From Streptomyces sp. NBC_00690 (GTDB lineage Bacteria; Actinomycetota; Actinomycetes; Streptomycetales; Streptomycetaceae), in the NCBI RefSeq assembly GCF_036226685.1, contig NZ_CP109009.1, forward strand, positions 6,909,501-6,973,500: a stretch of DNA of 64,000 bases, in the 5' to 3' direction. The translations under genes and the position numbers were made by a program. The notes under the pieces were generated by a model. The model searched no databases, was not told where the DNA came from, and saw nothing but the letters and a program-made list of their open reading frames with translations. Shown here piece after piece: positions 17,041 to 25,856 of the stretch (the first letter of the stretch is position 1; every line of letters starts with the position of its first letter).

Positions 17041-17574
17041 GTGCCATCGAGCCCACTGCGCCCTCCGGAGAGAGCGGCATCAACGCAGCCGCCGGGACTC
17101 ACCCGGCTGAACACCCTGGCGACACCCGAGGCGCTCGACCTCCTGCGCGAGGTGTGTGCAAGCCCCCGCTGGGCAAGCGGGATCATCGCCGGGCGCCCCT
17201 ACCCGGATGCCGAAGCCCTGCTGAGCGCCAATGACACGATCACCGCGAGTCTGACCGTCGAGGACCTGTCCGACGCCTTGGCCGGACACCCGCCCATCGG
17301 CCGACCCACGCCGGCAGATCCGGTGTCCGCGCGGGAGCAACGGGGCATGGGCGAGGCGAGCGACGACCTCAGAGCCGAGATGGTAGAACTCAATCTCGCC
17401 TATCAGAAGCGGTTCGGTCATGTCTTCCTGATCTGTGCCACCGGGCTGAGCGGCGAACAGCTGAGAGACGCCCTCCGCGCCCGGCTGGCGAACGATCGAG
17501 AACAAGAACACGACGTCGTACGAGCCGAGTTGGGCAGGATCAACCGGCTTCGGTTCCTTCGGCTCACGGCCTAG
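17041..17574 (+). CDS. uraD: 2-oxo-4-hydroxy-4-carboxy-5-ureidoimidazoline decarboxylase
   Basis: This 177-aa OHCU decarboxylase carries out the last step converting urate oxidation products to S-allantoin. Diagnostic features are the catalytic-region His in LAGHPPIG (about residue 81), the SAREQRGM segment, AYQKRFGHVFLICATG, and the C-terminal ELGRINRLRF helix. It starts at GTG 17041 after AGGGAGA. It is the first gene of a urate cluster followed by HIU hydrolase and uricase. The TTCAAC-N5-GTTGAC box 74 nt upstream suggests control by the IclR-type allantoin regulator encoded at 33.7 kb. Confidence 0.9.
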   Translation: MPSSPLRPPERAASTQPPGLTRLNTLATPEALDLLREVCASPRWASGIIAGRPYPDAEALLSANDTITASLTVEDLSDALAGHPPIGRPTPADPVSAREQRGMGEASDDLRAEMVELNLAYQKRFGHVFLICATGLSGEQLRDALRARLANDREQEHDVVRAELGRINRLRFLRLTA

Positions 17575-17690
17575 AGCTGTCGCCCGGACGGCAGCCCCAC
17601 CAGCTCAGTTTCCAGCCTGGTCGGCGACGCACGACGGTGGTGCTCGCGACGCCCGGCCAGAGACCCGAATCGCGTAGGGAATGAGGGGCG

Positions 17691-18098
17691 ATGAGGAGCG
17701 AATCCACTGCCTTGGTGTCCACTGCCTCGGTGTCCACACACATCCTGGACACCGCCATCGGACGTCCCGCACAGGGCGTACCCGTGGTGCTGGCGGTCCG
17801 ATCGTCGGCGAACGGCGCTTGGCAGGTGTTGGGCGGGTCCACGACCGATGGGGACGGCCGCTGTCAGGACCTTCCCGTTCCACCGGCGGGCACGACGCAC
17901 GTCCGCCTGGAATTCCGGACCGAGGAGTACTACGCGGGTGAACCCGCCCCGAAAGACACAGCCCTTTCCGGCACCGACCGGAGAGAAGCCGTGTTCTTCC
18001 CGGAAGTGACGGTGGCGTTCGCCGTCAACGCCGGGGAGCACCACCACGTACCCCTGCTCCTCAGTCCCTTCTCCTATTCCGTTTACCGAGGGAGCTAG
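17691..18098 (+). CDS. uraH: 5-hydroxyisourate hydrolase (transthyretin-like)
   Basis: This 135-aa HIU hydrolase hydrolyses the unstable product of uricase to OHCU. It carries the N-terminal VSTHILDTAIGRPAQG motif and the invariant C-terminal YRGS. The first 12 residues include a short repeat (STALVSTASVSTH), so the mature start could be slightly later, but ATG 17691 has a purine-rich region upstream. It lies 116 nt after uraD and 5 nt before uricase, whose RBS is embedded in the end of this gene. Confidence 0.93.
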   Translation: MRSESTALVSTASVSTHILDTAIGRPAQGVPVVLAVRSSANGAWQVLGGSTTDGDGRCQDLPVPPAGTTHVRLEFRTEEYYAGEPAPKDTALSGTDRREAVFFPEVTVAFAVNAGEHHHVPLLLSPFSYSVYRGS

Positions 18099-18103
18099 CA
18101 CCG

Positions 18104-19012
18104 ATGCCCGTTCTCGGCCAGAACCAGTACGGAAAGGCGGAGGTCCGAGTCGTTCGCGTGGTGAGGGAAGGTGCCGTTCACCATCTGAAGGACCTCAACG
18201 TCTCCATAGCCCTCTCCGGCGACATGGCGGACGTGCACCACTTCGGTGCCAACACCCATGTGCTCCCCACGGACACCGCGAAGAACACGGTGTACGCCTT
18301 CGCCAAGGAACATGGAATCGAATCCGCCGAACAGTTCGGCATACGTCTTGCCCGGCACTTCGTGAACTCTCAACCGCCCATACACCGCGCACGCATCCGT
18401 ATCGAGGAGTTCGGCTGGGAGCGCATCGGGGCTTCGGACATCGGCGACGATGCGACAGGCGGTCACTCCTTCGTCCGCCGCGGCTGTGAGACCAGGGTCT
18501 GCCAGATCACCTACGACGGCGAGCGCTGGCAGGTCATTTCCGGCCTCCAGGACCTGACGGTGATGAATTCGACGGACTCCGAGTTCTGGGGCTACGCCAA
18601 GGACGAGTACACGACCCTCCAAGAGGCGTACGACCGTATGCTTGCCACCGAAGTGTCCGCCCGGTGGCGCCATTCCTGGGAATCCGATGAACAGCCCGTG
18701 CCGTCGTGGGACGACTCCTATCAACAGGTCAAGAGGAGCATCCTCCGGGCGTTCTGTACGACCTACTCCTATTCGCTCCAGCAGACGCTGTACGCCATGG
18801 GCGCCTCGGTCATCGAAGAAAGCCCGGGCATAGAGGAGATCCGGTTCTCGCTGCCGAACAAGCACCATTTCCTGGTTGACTTGGAACCCTTCGGCCTCAG
18901 CAATGACCATGAGGTCTACTTCGCGGCGGACCGCCCCTACGGGCTCATCGAGGCCACGGTCCTCAGGAACGGGGCCGTCGCGGCGATTCCGGTCGATCTG
19001 CCGGCCGGGTGA
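18104..19012 (+). CDS. pucL: Uricase (urate oxidase)
   Basis: This 302-aa enzyme oxidises urate to 5-hydroxyisourate without cofactor. It shows the N-terminal QYGKAEVRVV with the conserved Lys, the VLPTDTAKNTVYAFAKE segment with the catalytic Thr, SGLQDLTVMNSTDSEFWG, and the C-terminal NKHHFLVDLEPF carrying the active-site His. Length matches bacterial uricases. It is 5 nt downstream of HIU hydrolase with RBS GAGGGAG, so the two are co-translated. With uraD they form the complete urate-to-allantoin set. Confidence 0.96.
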   Translation: MPVLGQNQYGKAEVRVVRVVREGAVHHLKDLNVSIALSGDMADVHHFGANTHVLPTDTAKNTVYAFAKEHGIESAEQFGIRLARHFVNSQPPIHRARIRIEEFGWERIGASDIGDDATGGHSFVRRGCETRVCQITYDGERWQVISGLQDLTVMNSTDSEFWGYAKDEYTTLQEAYDRMLATEVSARWRHSWESDEQPVPSWDDSYQQVKRSILRAFCTTYSYSLQQTLYAMGASVIEESPGIEEIRFSLPNKHHFLVDLEPFGLSNDHEVYFAADRPYGLIEATVLRNGAVAAIPVDLPAG

Positions 19013-19162
19013 CGGGCTGCCCTCCGCATACCCGGGGCCAACGGCGGAGGTTCAAACAGTTGATCAACCCCTGATCCTGCCCCGACAGCGTCGTGTGCAC
19101 CGGTCAGGGTGGGTTCTTCAGGTATAGAACGGCGAGAACCACAGCAGAGAGGACAAGGCCGT

Positions 19163-20539
19163 ATGGCGGCTTTCCGCATCGTCATCGAGAACTGTGCCAT
19201 CGCCACGGTGGATCCGGTCGACACCGAGTACCCGAAGGGGCACATCGTGGTCGCGGGGAACCGTATCGAGGCGATCGGCACGGGAGCCGCGCCGGCAGGA
19301 CTGCGCGATGTCGTCCGCCGCATCGACGCCACGGGCCATCTCGCGACCCCGGGCCTCGTCAACACCCACCACCACTTCTACCAGTGGATCACCCGTGGTC
19401 TGGCCACCGACCACAACCTCTTCGACTGGTTGGTCGCCCTCTACCCGACCTGGGCGCGGATCGACGAACAGATGGTGCGGGCCGCCGCACGGGGCTCGCT
19501 CGCCATGATGGCGCGGGGCGGGGTCACCACCGCGATGGACCACCACTACATCTATCCACGCGGCAGCGGCGACCTCTCCGGTGCGATCATCGACGCCGCC
19601 CGGGAGACGGGCGTCAGGTTCACCCTGGCCAGGGGTTCGATGGACCGCGGGGCATCGGCCGGCGGACTGCCCCCGGACTTCGCCGTGGAGACGCTCGACG
19701 CCGCACTCGCGGCAACCGAAGAGACCATCGACCTCCACCACGACGACGCGAGCGACGCCATGACGCAGATCGCCGTCGCCCCCTGCTCTCCCTTCTCCGT
19801 CTCCACCGACCTCCTGCGCGAAGGCGCACGCCTCGCCCGGAGTAAGGGCGTTCGTCTGCACACCCACGGCTCGGAAACGGTGGAGGAGGAGCGCTTCTGC
19901 AAGGAACTCTTCGGGATGGGGCCCACGGACTACTTCGAGTCCACCGGCTGGCTGGGGCCCGATGTCTGGATGGCGCACTGTGTGCACATGGCCGATGCGG
20001 ATATTGCGGCCTTCGCACGTACCGGCACCGGAGTGGCCCACTGCCCCTCCTCCAACGCCCGACTGGCCGCGGGGATAGCGCGGGTGCCCGACATGCTGGC
20101 GGCTGGTATCGCCGTGGGGCTGGGCGTGGACGGGACCGCGTCCAATGAATCGGGCGAGCTCCACACCGAACTGCGCAACGCCCTGTTGATCAATCGCCTC
20201 GGCCGCCGCGGCGAGGCGGCACTGACGGCCCGTCAAGCGCTGCGGCTGGGCACGCACGGCGGCGCCCGTGTCCTCGGGCGCGCGGAGCAGATCGGCTCCC
20301 TGGAGGTGGGGAAGCTCGCCGACCTGGTGCTGTGGAAGATGGACACGCTCGCCCATGCCTCGATCGCCGATCCGGTGACCGCGCTGGTCCTCGGTGCCGC
20401 AGCTCCCGTGACGCTGTCGCTCGTCAACGGGAAGCCGGTCGTCGAGGACAACCGGCTGATCACGGTGGACGAGGAGGAGATCGCGCGCACCACCCGTACC
20501 GAGGCGCAACGCCTGATGAGCATCGCAGGACCTCGTTGA
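19163..20539 (+). CDS. 8-oxoguanine deaminase (amidohydrolase family)
   Basis: This 458-aa metal-dependent amidohydrolase has NTHHHFYQWITRG (HxH ligands, about residues 66-70), HTHGSETVEEE, MAHCVHM and LGVDGTASNESGEL. These match 8-oxoguanine/guanine deaminases of the AtzA-like subfamily, which make urate or xanthine from oxidised purines and so fit the uricase cluster. The ATG at 19163 follows AGAGAGGACAAG. The 150-bp gap before it holds GTTGATCAAC (19059-19068) and a TTCAA half-site, possibly a weaker version of the AllR-like box. The substrate is inferred from family and context. Confidence 0.85.
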   Translation: MAAFRIVIENCAIATVDPVDTEYPKGHIVVAGNRIEAIGTGAAPAGLRDVVRRIDATGHLATPGLVNTHHHFYQWITRGLATDHNLFDWLVALYPTWARIDEQMVRAAARGSLAMMARGGVTTAMDHHYIYPRGSGDLSGAIIDAARETGVRFTLARGSMDRGASAGGLPPDFAVETLDAALAATEETIDLHHDDASDAMTQIAVAPCSPFSVSTDLLREGARLARSKGVRLHTHGSETVEEERFCKELFGMGPTDYFESTGWLGPDVWMAHCVHMADADIAAFARTGTGVAHCPSSNARLAAGIARVPDMLAAGIAVGLGVDGTASNESGELHTELRNALLINRLGRRGEAALTARQALRLGTHGGARVLGRAEQIGSLEVGKLADLVLWKMDTLAHASIADPVTALVLGAAAPVTLSLVNGKPVVEDNRLITVDEEEIARTTRTEAQRLMSIAGPR

Positions 20540-20662
20540 TCCGAGGTGGGCCAGGTGGACCGAGGTGGGCGGGTGCAGCCCGTCCCGGGCGGTTCGCACG
20601 GCCGTCCGGCCGGACGATCCGCCACGGGCCGCACTGTCAGACCCCCGTGCCATCCTCAAGGC

Positions 20663-22798
20663 ATGGATCTTGAACGGGTTTTCGCAGATCTGGACGGCGT
20701 GCCCTGGGCCGATCTGGACCATGCCTACGGGCAGGCGGACGACCTACCGGACCTGCTGCGCGCACTCACCGGCGACGAGGAGCAGTCAACCGAGGCATGG
20801 GGGGAGTTGGGGGCCAGCATCCTGCACCAGGGCACGGTGTACGGGGCGACAGCGGCGGCCGTGCCCTATCTGGCGCGTCTCGCCGCGGCGGACGTGCGCA
20901 CCGTGGAAATGCTGCTGCTCCTCGGCGGAATAGCCGAGAGCGAGGACGAGTTCGCCGCGCCCCTGCCGGGTGCCTGCCGGGCGGCCGTGGTGGAGCAACT
21001 CCCGTTGATCCTGGACCTGCTGGCATCCGACGACGTCCATGTGCGCCGGACGGCGGCCTGGGCAGTCGGCCGCACCGGCTGTGTGTCGGCGGCGTCGGCG
21101 CTGCGCCGTCTGTGGGCCGACCCGGACGAGCGGCATCCGGGCGTCCGCGCGGAGACCCTGGCGGCCCTGGCGCAGCTGGAGCCGGAGGGCACCCGTCCAG
21201 AGCTGCTGTCGGCCCTGGCCGCGGCGGAACCAGCGGTGCTGCGGGTCACCGCCGTCATGGCGGCCGTCGACGCCGGGATGCCGTTCTCCACCACGCACCA
21301 GAACGTTCTGGTGTCCCTGCTTCCGGCGGCACCGCATATCGCGGACCGCTGCGACCAGGAACGGACCGAGCCCCTGCGCCAGGTGGTCGACGTTCTGCTG
21401 CGGCGTGACACCGACGATGACCGTGCCGCGGCGTTCGCCCTGGTCGAAGCCGCGCTCCGACTGACGGAGCCCGCGGCGAGGGACGAGGCGCTGTGGGCCG
21501 CGGAGCACGCCTGCACGATCTCGCGCAGCGCCCCGGGACGGCTCGCCCCCGCACTGGTGCCACTGCTGGGCGACCCCTCGTTCCACCGTGTCGCGTCCCT
21601 GCTGCCGATCCTGGACCAGCTCGGCAGCCATGCCACGCCCGCCGCGCCCGCACTGGCGGAGCTCGCTGCGACGGACGGCGACCTCGGGGACCGGGCGCTG
21701 GCGGTGCTTGCCAGGATCGCCCCGGAGCAGGCCGCCCTGCTGCTCGCTCGGGACCTGGAGAACCGCACGATCACCCTCGCCTCGGTGACGGGGGCCCGAG
21801 GGCGCCGACCCGGACTGCGTCTGCCCTATGCGCCCGAGCTGTTGAACGCGATCCGCATCAGCCTGTCCCATCTGGCGACGGCGGACGAGGCACCGAGCCG
21901 CGGACCCGTGGACCTGCTCGAACTGCTGGCGGGCTGGGGGACACGGGCCGCCGCAGCCCTACCGGAACTGACCCGGGCCCTGGACGCGTTCCCCGCATCG
22001 GTGCCGGCCGCGCTCGTGGCGATCTGCCCGCCGAACCGCACCTCGGCAGTCGCCGAACTGCTGCGTCGAGCGGCCGGGGCCGGTGAGGTGGAGGCCCGCT
22101 GTGCGGCGGCGGAGGCCCTCTGGCGGCTGACGGGGGAGACGGGCCCCTTGGTGGTCGCCCTGCAAGCGGCCCTGAGCGAGGGCAGCCCCGCCCCACATCT
22201 GGTCGAGACCGCCGGACGGTTGGGGGCGGCGGGCCGTGAGCTCGTCGCGGAGCTGCGGTCCGCCCTGACCTCCGCTGGTGTCGGGCGAACAGACTTCGAG
22301 TTGGAGACGGACCTACAGATCGCCTTGGCGCTCTGGCGGCTCACGGACGACGGCGACCAGCCCGTCCACGTGGTCGGAGCGGTGCTGGCGGAGGCCGCGG
22401 AGAGAATGTGGAGCGGCAGGACACGGACGATTGCGGCGCGGGCCGCAGCCGAGATCGGACCGGCCGCCAAGCCGCTCATCCCCGCCCTTGAAGCGCTGCT
22501 GAGCGACCCGGTGCAGGTCCCCGGGGCGGTGCTGGCGCTCCGGGCGGTGGGCCACCCGCTCGATGAGGACCGGGCCGCCGATCTTCTGGTGACCTCCGCC
22601 GAGCTCGACGCGGACCCGATAGGCGCCCTGGAAGCCCTTCGAGCGCTGGGGCCAGGGGCCCTTGCTCCGGCAGTGATCACCCGGCTTACGGCCCTGGCCG
22701 ACGGCGATCTCAGGGTGGCGGGCTCCAGCCGTCGGACGGAGATCGTCGCCGCCGACGAGAGGCTGCGGACCTCCGCCCGAGCACTGCTCCCCGGATGA
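20663..22798 (+). CDS. HEAT-repeat domain protein
   Basis: This 711-aa, Ala/Leu-rich protein is built of repeating two-helix units, for example VHVRRTAAWAVGRTG (about 130), LGDRALAVLARI (about 345) and VEARCAAAEALWRLTG (about 480). This is characteristic of HEAT/PBS-lyase-type solenoids used for protein binding. No enzyme motif, signal peptide or TM segment is seen. The start at 20663 (MDLERVFADLDGVPW) is taken because upstream in-frame sequence is low in complexity. The partner is unknown. It is followed by a strong bidirectional terminator. Confidence 0.8.
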   Translation: MDLERVFADLDGVPWADLDHAYGQADDLPDLLRALTGDEEQSTEAWGELGASILHQGTVYGATAAAVPYLARLAAADVRTVEMLLLLGGIAESEDEFAAPLPGACRAAVVEQLPLILDLLASDDVHVRRTAAWAVGRTGCVSAASALRRLWADPDERHPGVRAETLAALAQLEPEGTRPELLSALAAAEPAVLRVTAVMAAVDAGMPFSTTHQNVLVSLLPAAPHIADRCDQERTEPLRQVVDVLLRRDTDDDRAAAFALVEAALRLTEPAARDEALWAAEHACTISRSAPGRLAPALVPLLGDPSFHRVASLLPILDQLGSHATPAAPALAELAATDGDLGDRALAVLARIAPEQAALLLARDLENRTITLASVTGARGRRPGLRLPYAPELLNAIRISLSHLATADEAPSRGPVDLLELLAGWGTRAAAALPELTRALDAFPASVPAALVAICPPNRTSAVAELLRRAAGAGEVEARCAAAEALWRLTGETGPLVVALQAALSEGSPAPHLVETAGRLGAAGRELVAELRSALTSAGVGRTDFELETDLQIALALWRLTDDGDQPVHVVGAVLAEAAERMWSGRTRTIAARAAAEIGPAAKPLIPALEALLSDPVQVPGAVLALRAVGHPLDEDRAADLLVTSAELDADPIGALEALRALGPGALAPAVITRLTALADGDLRVAGSSRRTEIVAADERLRTSARALLPG

Positions 22799-22840
22799 CC
22801 TCATGACCGCGGCCCCCTGAAGGGGAAGCGATGACCTGCC

Positions 22841-22862
22841 CCGTATCCGTATCCGTATCCGT
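22841..22862. repeat. CCGTAT hexanucleotide repeat
   Basis: Three perfect tandem copies of CCGTAT plus a partial fourth lie in the convergent intergenic region. No function is evident; such short arrays vary by slippage. Confidence 0.7.
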
Positions 22863-22934
22863 GATCGGGACCGCCCCTGTGACAGGGCACGCAGGGCCCC
22901 CGGCGGTCGAGAGCCCTGCCCGTACCGCTGGTTG

Positions 22935-22968
22935 TGGCCGACCCATCAGCTAGGTGATGGGTCGGCCA
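22935..22968. terminator. Bidirectional terminator, 14-bp perfect stem
   Basis: TGGCCGACCCATCA and its exact complement flank the 6-nt loop GCTAGG, between the convergent HEAT-repeat and TIGR03086 genes. There is no T-tract, which is usual in Streptomyces. Confidence 0.85.
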
Positions 22969-23092
22969 GTGCCGCCACCCACGGGGGAACCCGCCCGGTC
23001 TGCCCCGTGCCGGACCGGGCGGGAGAATGACTCCTCTTCATCGAAGAGGCAGCTACGGTCGCGGTGCGCCCCACGACACCCCGGCCGTGCGG

Positions 23093-23695
23093 TCACACCT
23101 CGGGATGCCAGTCGGGGCGCCGACCGCTGCGCCCCACCACCTGATCCAGCAGTGGCGCGTCTTCGGGCACGTTGACCGCCGGGCCGAAGATCGTGTCCCG
23201 GCCACCATCTCCGTCGGTGGGCTCCAGCAGCGCGTACGACACGCGCAGGCTCGCCTCGTCCGGCGCATAGGGCTGACCGGTGGCCCGAGCCAGGTCCCAG
23301 CCGTGCACGACCAGTTCGTTGAGGGCGACCTGACCTGCGATGGCCGCAGGCAGATCGATGCCTCCGGCACGGGTCTGCCCCTCCCAGGCCGACGGCTTCG
23401 ACCAGGCCCGGGACAGCTCGTCGAGCCTGTGCGGCAGCGCGGTCCGCCAATCGTCCGGCAAGAGGGGCAGCGCCGACTGGGGGTCGGTGTCCGTCGTGGC
23501 CCCCAGCTCCTTGCGGGCGGCGTCACGGAACGCGCCCGCAAGGCCGATCAGATGTCCCAACAGTTCCTTCACGGCGTAGTCCGGACAAGGGGTCGGATCG
23601 TCGAGACGTGCGTCCGCGACGCCTTCCGCCAGCCGGGCGACCGCGTCGGCCGCGGGGTGGAGATCGTGCAGAGGGTTCGCCGGATTCGTCGTCAT
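23093..23695 (-). CDS. TIGR03086 family (DinB/MDMPI-like) protein
   Basis: This 200-aa protein is of the mycothiol-dependent maleylpyruvate isomerase/DinB-like four-helix family (TIGR03086). Signature elements are DDPTPCPDYAVKELLGHLIG (about 32-51), with the first metal-ligand His, and VVHGWDLARATGQ (about 135), carrying the HxxxD-type pair. The reaction is unknown; relatives use mycothiol or bind metal. The start is at MTTNPANPLHDLHP (23695); 11 upstream in-frame residues are unlikely to be translated. It stands alone. Confidence 0.82.
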   Translation of the reverse strand: MTTNPANPLHDLHPAADAVARLAEGVADARLDDPTPCPDYAVKELLGHLIGLAGAFRDAARKELGATTDTDPQSALPLLPDDWRTALPHRLDELSRAWSKPSAWEGQTRAGGIDLPAAIAGQVALNELVVHGWDLARATGQPYAPDEASLRVSYALLEPTDGDGGRDTIFGPAVNVPEDAPLLDQVVGRSGRRPDWHPEV

Positions 23696-23920
23696 GCAGA
23701 GAAGACTGTTCGCACCGCTCGAACTCATCGCCCGGCTGCCGATCGACCGATCGACCGATTACTTTCAGACACGGCCTAAGCCGACGTGCGACGCGGCTGC
23801 CCCTGTGATCCATTGAATCCCGGTACCCGCACTCCATCGACCAGCCGCGGGGCCGGGACAGAGACGGGGCCCCGAGCGATGAGTCCGGAAGCCGGAACCG
23901 ATGGCTCTGATGTCTGCGCC

Positions 23921-23956
23921 GCCCGCACTGGGTTCGCCGCCCGCACTGGGTTCGCT
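23921..23956. repeat. 18-bp tandem direct repeat (two copies)
   Basis: GCCCGCACTGGGTTCGC followed by C or T occurs twice head to tail (23921-23938 and 23939-23956), immediately before the 9-bp array. It lies in the 395-bp gap upstream of the YfcC-type carrier gene, which holds no convincing gene. Confidence 0.8.
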
Positions 23957-23980
23957 GTCCGCGCTGCCTTGCCGGGTCGC

Positions 23981-24034
23981 GAAGTTCTTGTAATTCGCAC
24001 AGTTCCGGCAGTACCCGCAGTTCTCACAGTTCGC
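23981..24034. repeat. 9-bp tandem array, six degenerate units
   Basis: Six consecutive 9-mers follow the consensus RCAGTTCBC: GAAGTTCTT, GTAATTCGC, ACAGTTCCG, GCAGTACCC, GCAGTTCTC and ACAGTTCGC. It ends 56 nt before the carrier start. The iteron-like layout could bind a regulator cooperatively. A further GTCCAGTTCC copy follows near 24048. Confidence 0.65.
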
Positions 24035-24090
24035 GGTGTCTCCGTCGTCCAGTTCCGACCGTTGACGCACGGCCCCGGCCGAGTGTTGCA

Positions 24091-25629
24091 ATGAGTACTT
24101 CCGAAGTCCGGGAATCTGCCGCAGAGCCACCCGATGGACCCGAACCGAAGCGGCGGTTCGCCTTCCCGAGCGCTCTCACCGTCCTCGCTGTGGTCACCAT
24201 CGCGGTCTGGGCACTGGCCTTCGTCATTCCGCCCGGTACCTATGACCGCACGGACGACGGCGCGCCCATCGAGGGCACCTACCACCGCGTCGACAGTGGA
24301 CAGAGCTTCGTCGACCGTCTCAACGACCTGTTCCTCGCACCCGTCAACGGCCTCTACGGCATCCAGGACCAGTCGACCGGCGTCGTCGGCCCCGATCTCG
24401 CCGGCGAACTGTACGGCAGCGCCGGAGTGTTCCTCTTCGTTCTGGCCATCGGCGCCTTCATCACCGTCGTTTTCGCGACCGGAGCCCTGGACCGGGGCAT
24501 CGCACGGCTGGCCCATCGGCTGCGGGACCGCGGGGCGCTGCTGATCGCCGCGGTCATGCTCGTCTTCTCCCTGCTCGGAACCGTCGAGGGCTTCGCGGAG
24601 GAGACCCTCGGCTTCTACGGGCTGATCGTCCCCCTGATGCTGGCGCTGGGATACGACCGGATGACCGCCACGGGAACGATCATCCTCGGCGCCGGTGTCG
24701 GAGTGCTCTGCTCCACCGTGAACCCGTTCGCGACGGGGGTCGCCTCCTCGGCGGCGGACATCTCCCTAGGTGACGGCATCGCCTTGCGCGCCGCGATGTG
24801 GCTGGTGCTGACCGCCGTGACCATTGCGTACGTCATCCGCTATGCGCGCCGGGTGCGCAGGGACCCGAGCAGATCGCTCTCCGGATTCCTGCCCGGCGAC
24901 CGCGAGCGGGCGAGGGCCGAGACGTCCGAACCGCCGGACCTCACCGCACTCCACAAGACCGTCCTGGTGGTCGTCACCCTGGTCTTCACCTTCATGATCT
25001 TCTCCGTCGTCCCCTGGGCGAGCGCACTCACCGGGGATGCGCAGGCCACTCCGTACGGTTTCGAGCTCGGTTGGTCCTTTCCGGAACTCGCGGCGATGTT
25101 CCTGGTCGCCTCGGTGCTCGTCGGGCTGGTCGCCCGGATGGGGGAGCAGCGGCTCAGCGCCACGATCACCCAGGGCGCGGCCGACTTCATCTCCCCGGCC
25201 CTGGTCATCGTGCTGGCCCGCGGAGTCACCGTGATCATGAACAACTCGATGGTCACCGACACCGTGCTGCATTCCATCGAGGGCGTCGTACGGGGAACGT
25301 CGTCCGGCGCCTTCGCCGTGATCGTATTCGTGGTGAACCTGCCCCTGGCGTTCCTGATCCCGTCCACCTCGGGCCATGCCACCCTCGCCATGCCGATCCT
25401 TGCCCCGCTGGCTGATTTCGCCGGGGTCTCCCGTGCCGTGGTGGTGACGGCCTGGCAGTCCGCGAGCGGTTGGATGAACCTCTGGGTGCCCACGACCGCC
25501 GTCACCATCGGTGGCGTTGCCCTCGCCAAAGTCGGCTACGACCGCTACCTTCGCTTCGTCTGGCCGCTGCTCGCCATCCTGGCCGTACTGATTTGCGGGT
25601 TCCTGGTGGCCGGCGCGGCGCTGACCTGA
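24091..25629 (+). CDS. YfcC/DcuC-type carrier protein
   Basis: This 512-aa polytopic membrane protein begins with a cytoplasmic PKRRFAFPSALTVL segment and has about 12 hydrophobic helices. Family-typical segments include WALAFVIPPGTYDR (helix 1 and loop), GTVEGFAEETLGFYGLIVPL, GVLCSTVNPFATGVAS, LARGVTVIMNNSMVTDTVLH and FLIPSTSGHATLAMPILAPL. These fit YfcC-family C4-dicarboxylate/short-chain carboxylate or peptide transporters of the DcuC group. The substrate cannot be assigned. It is monocistronic with a weak RBS. The unusual 9-bp and 18-bp repeats upstream may be regulatory. Confidence 0.85.
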   Translation: MSTSEVRESAAEPPDGPEPKRRFAFPSALTVLAVVTIAVWALAFVIPPGTYDRTDDGAPIEGTYHRVDSGQSFVDRLNDLFLAPVNGLYGIQDQSTGVVGPDLAGELYGSAGVFLFVLAIGAFITVVFATGALDRGIARLAHRLRDRGALLIAAVMLVFSLLGTVEGFAEETLGFYGLIVPLMLALGYDRMTATGTIILGAGVGVLCSTVNPFATGVASSAADISLGDGIALRAAMWLVLTAVTIAYVIRYARRVRRDPSRSLSGFLPGDRERARAETSEPPDLTALHKTVLVVVTLVFTFMIFSVVPWASALTGDAQATPYGFELGWSFPELAAMFLVASVLVGLVARMGEQRLSATITQGAADFISPALVIVLARGVTVIMNNSMVTDTVLHSIEGVVRGTSSGAFAVIVFVVNLPLAFLIPSTSGHATLAMPILAPLADFAGVSRAVVVTAWQSASGWMNLWVPTTAVTIGGVALAKVGYDRYLRFVWPLLAILAVLICGFLVAGAALT

Positions 25630-25817
25630 TCGACGGCGGGTTGCCCGTGCTTCAACGACGCGACGCGGTCTCAACGAAGCGGAAGCGATCCCACCGGAGG
25701 GCGGTCATCGAGCCAACGGACATAGCCGGACCGATGCCCTGCAAGGCCCTCAGACTGTGCGGGTGCATTCCCCGTTGAACGTCAATCGGGCTTGAAAACG
25801 GCCTCTCACCATGCACT

Positions 25818-25833
25818 ATAGGTCTGGACCATT
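25818..25833. promoter_or_regulatory. DasR-like dre box
   Basis: The 16-mer ATAGGTCTGGACCATT matches about 13 of 16 positions of the DasR-response consensus AYTGGTCTAGACCAST as I recall it. It lies 24 nt upstream of the lipoprotein GTG start, so repression by DasR, relieved by glucosamine-6-phosphate, is plausible. Confidence 0.6.
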
Positions 25834-25856
25834 CGTCTCCTTGCGGAGGTTAGACC

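Noticed and set aside
22841..22862. CCGTAT tandem units as a possible CRISPR or binding array
   Set aside because: Six-base units without spacers; a simple slippage repeat.
23776..24516. Minus-strand frame crossing the 9-bp array, giving Asn-Cys-rich tripeptide repeats
   Set aside because: It runs antisense into the carrier gene, and the apparent peptide repeat is only the translation of the DNA repeat.
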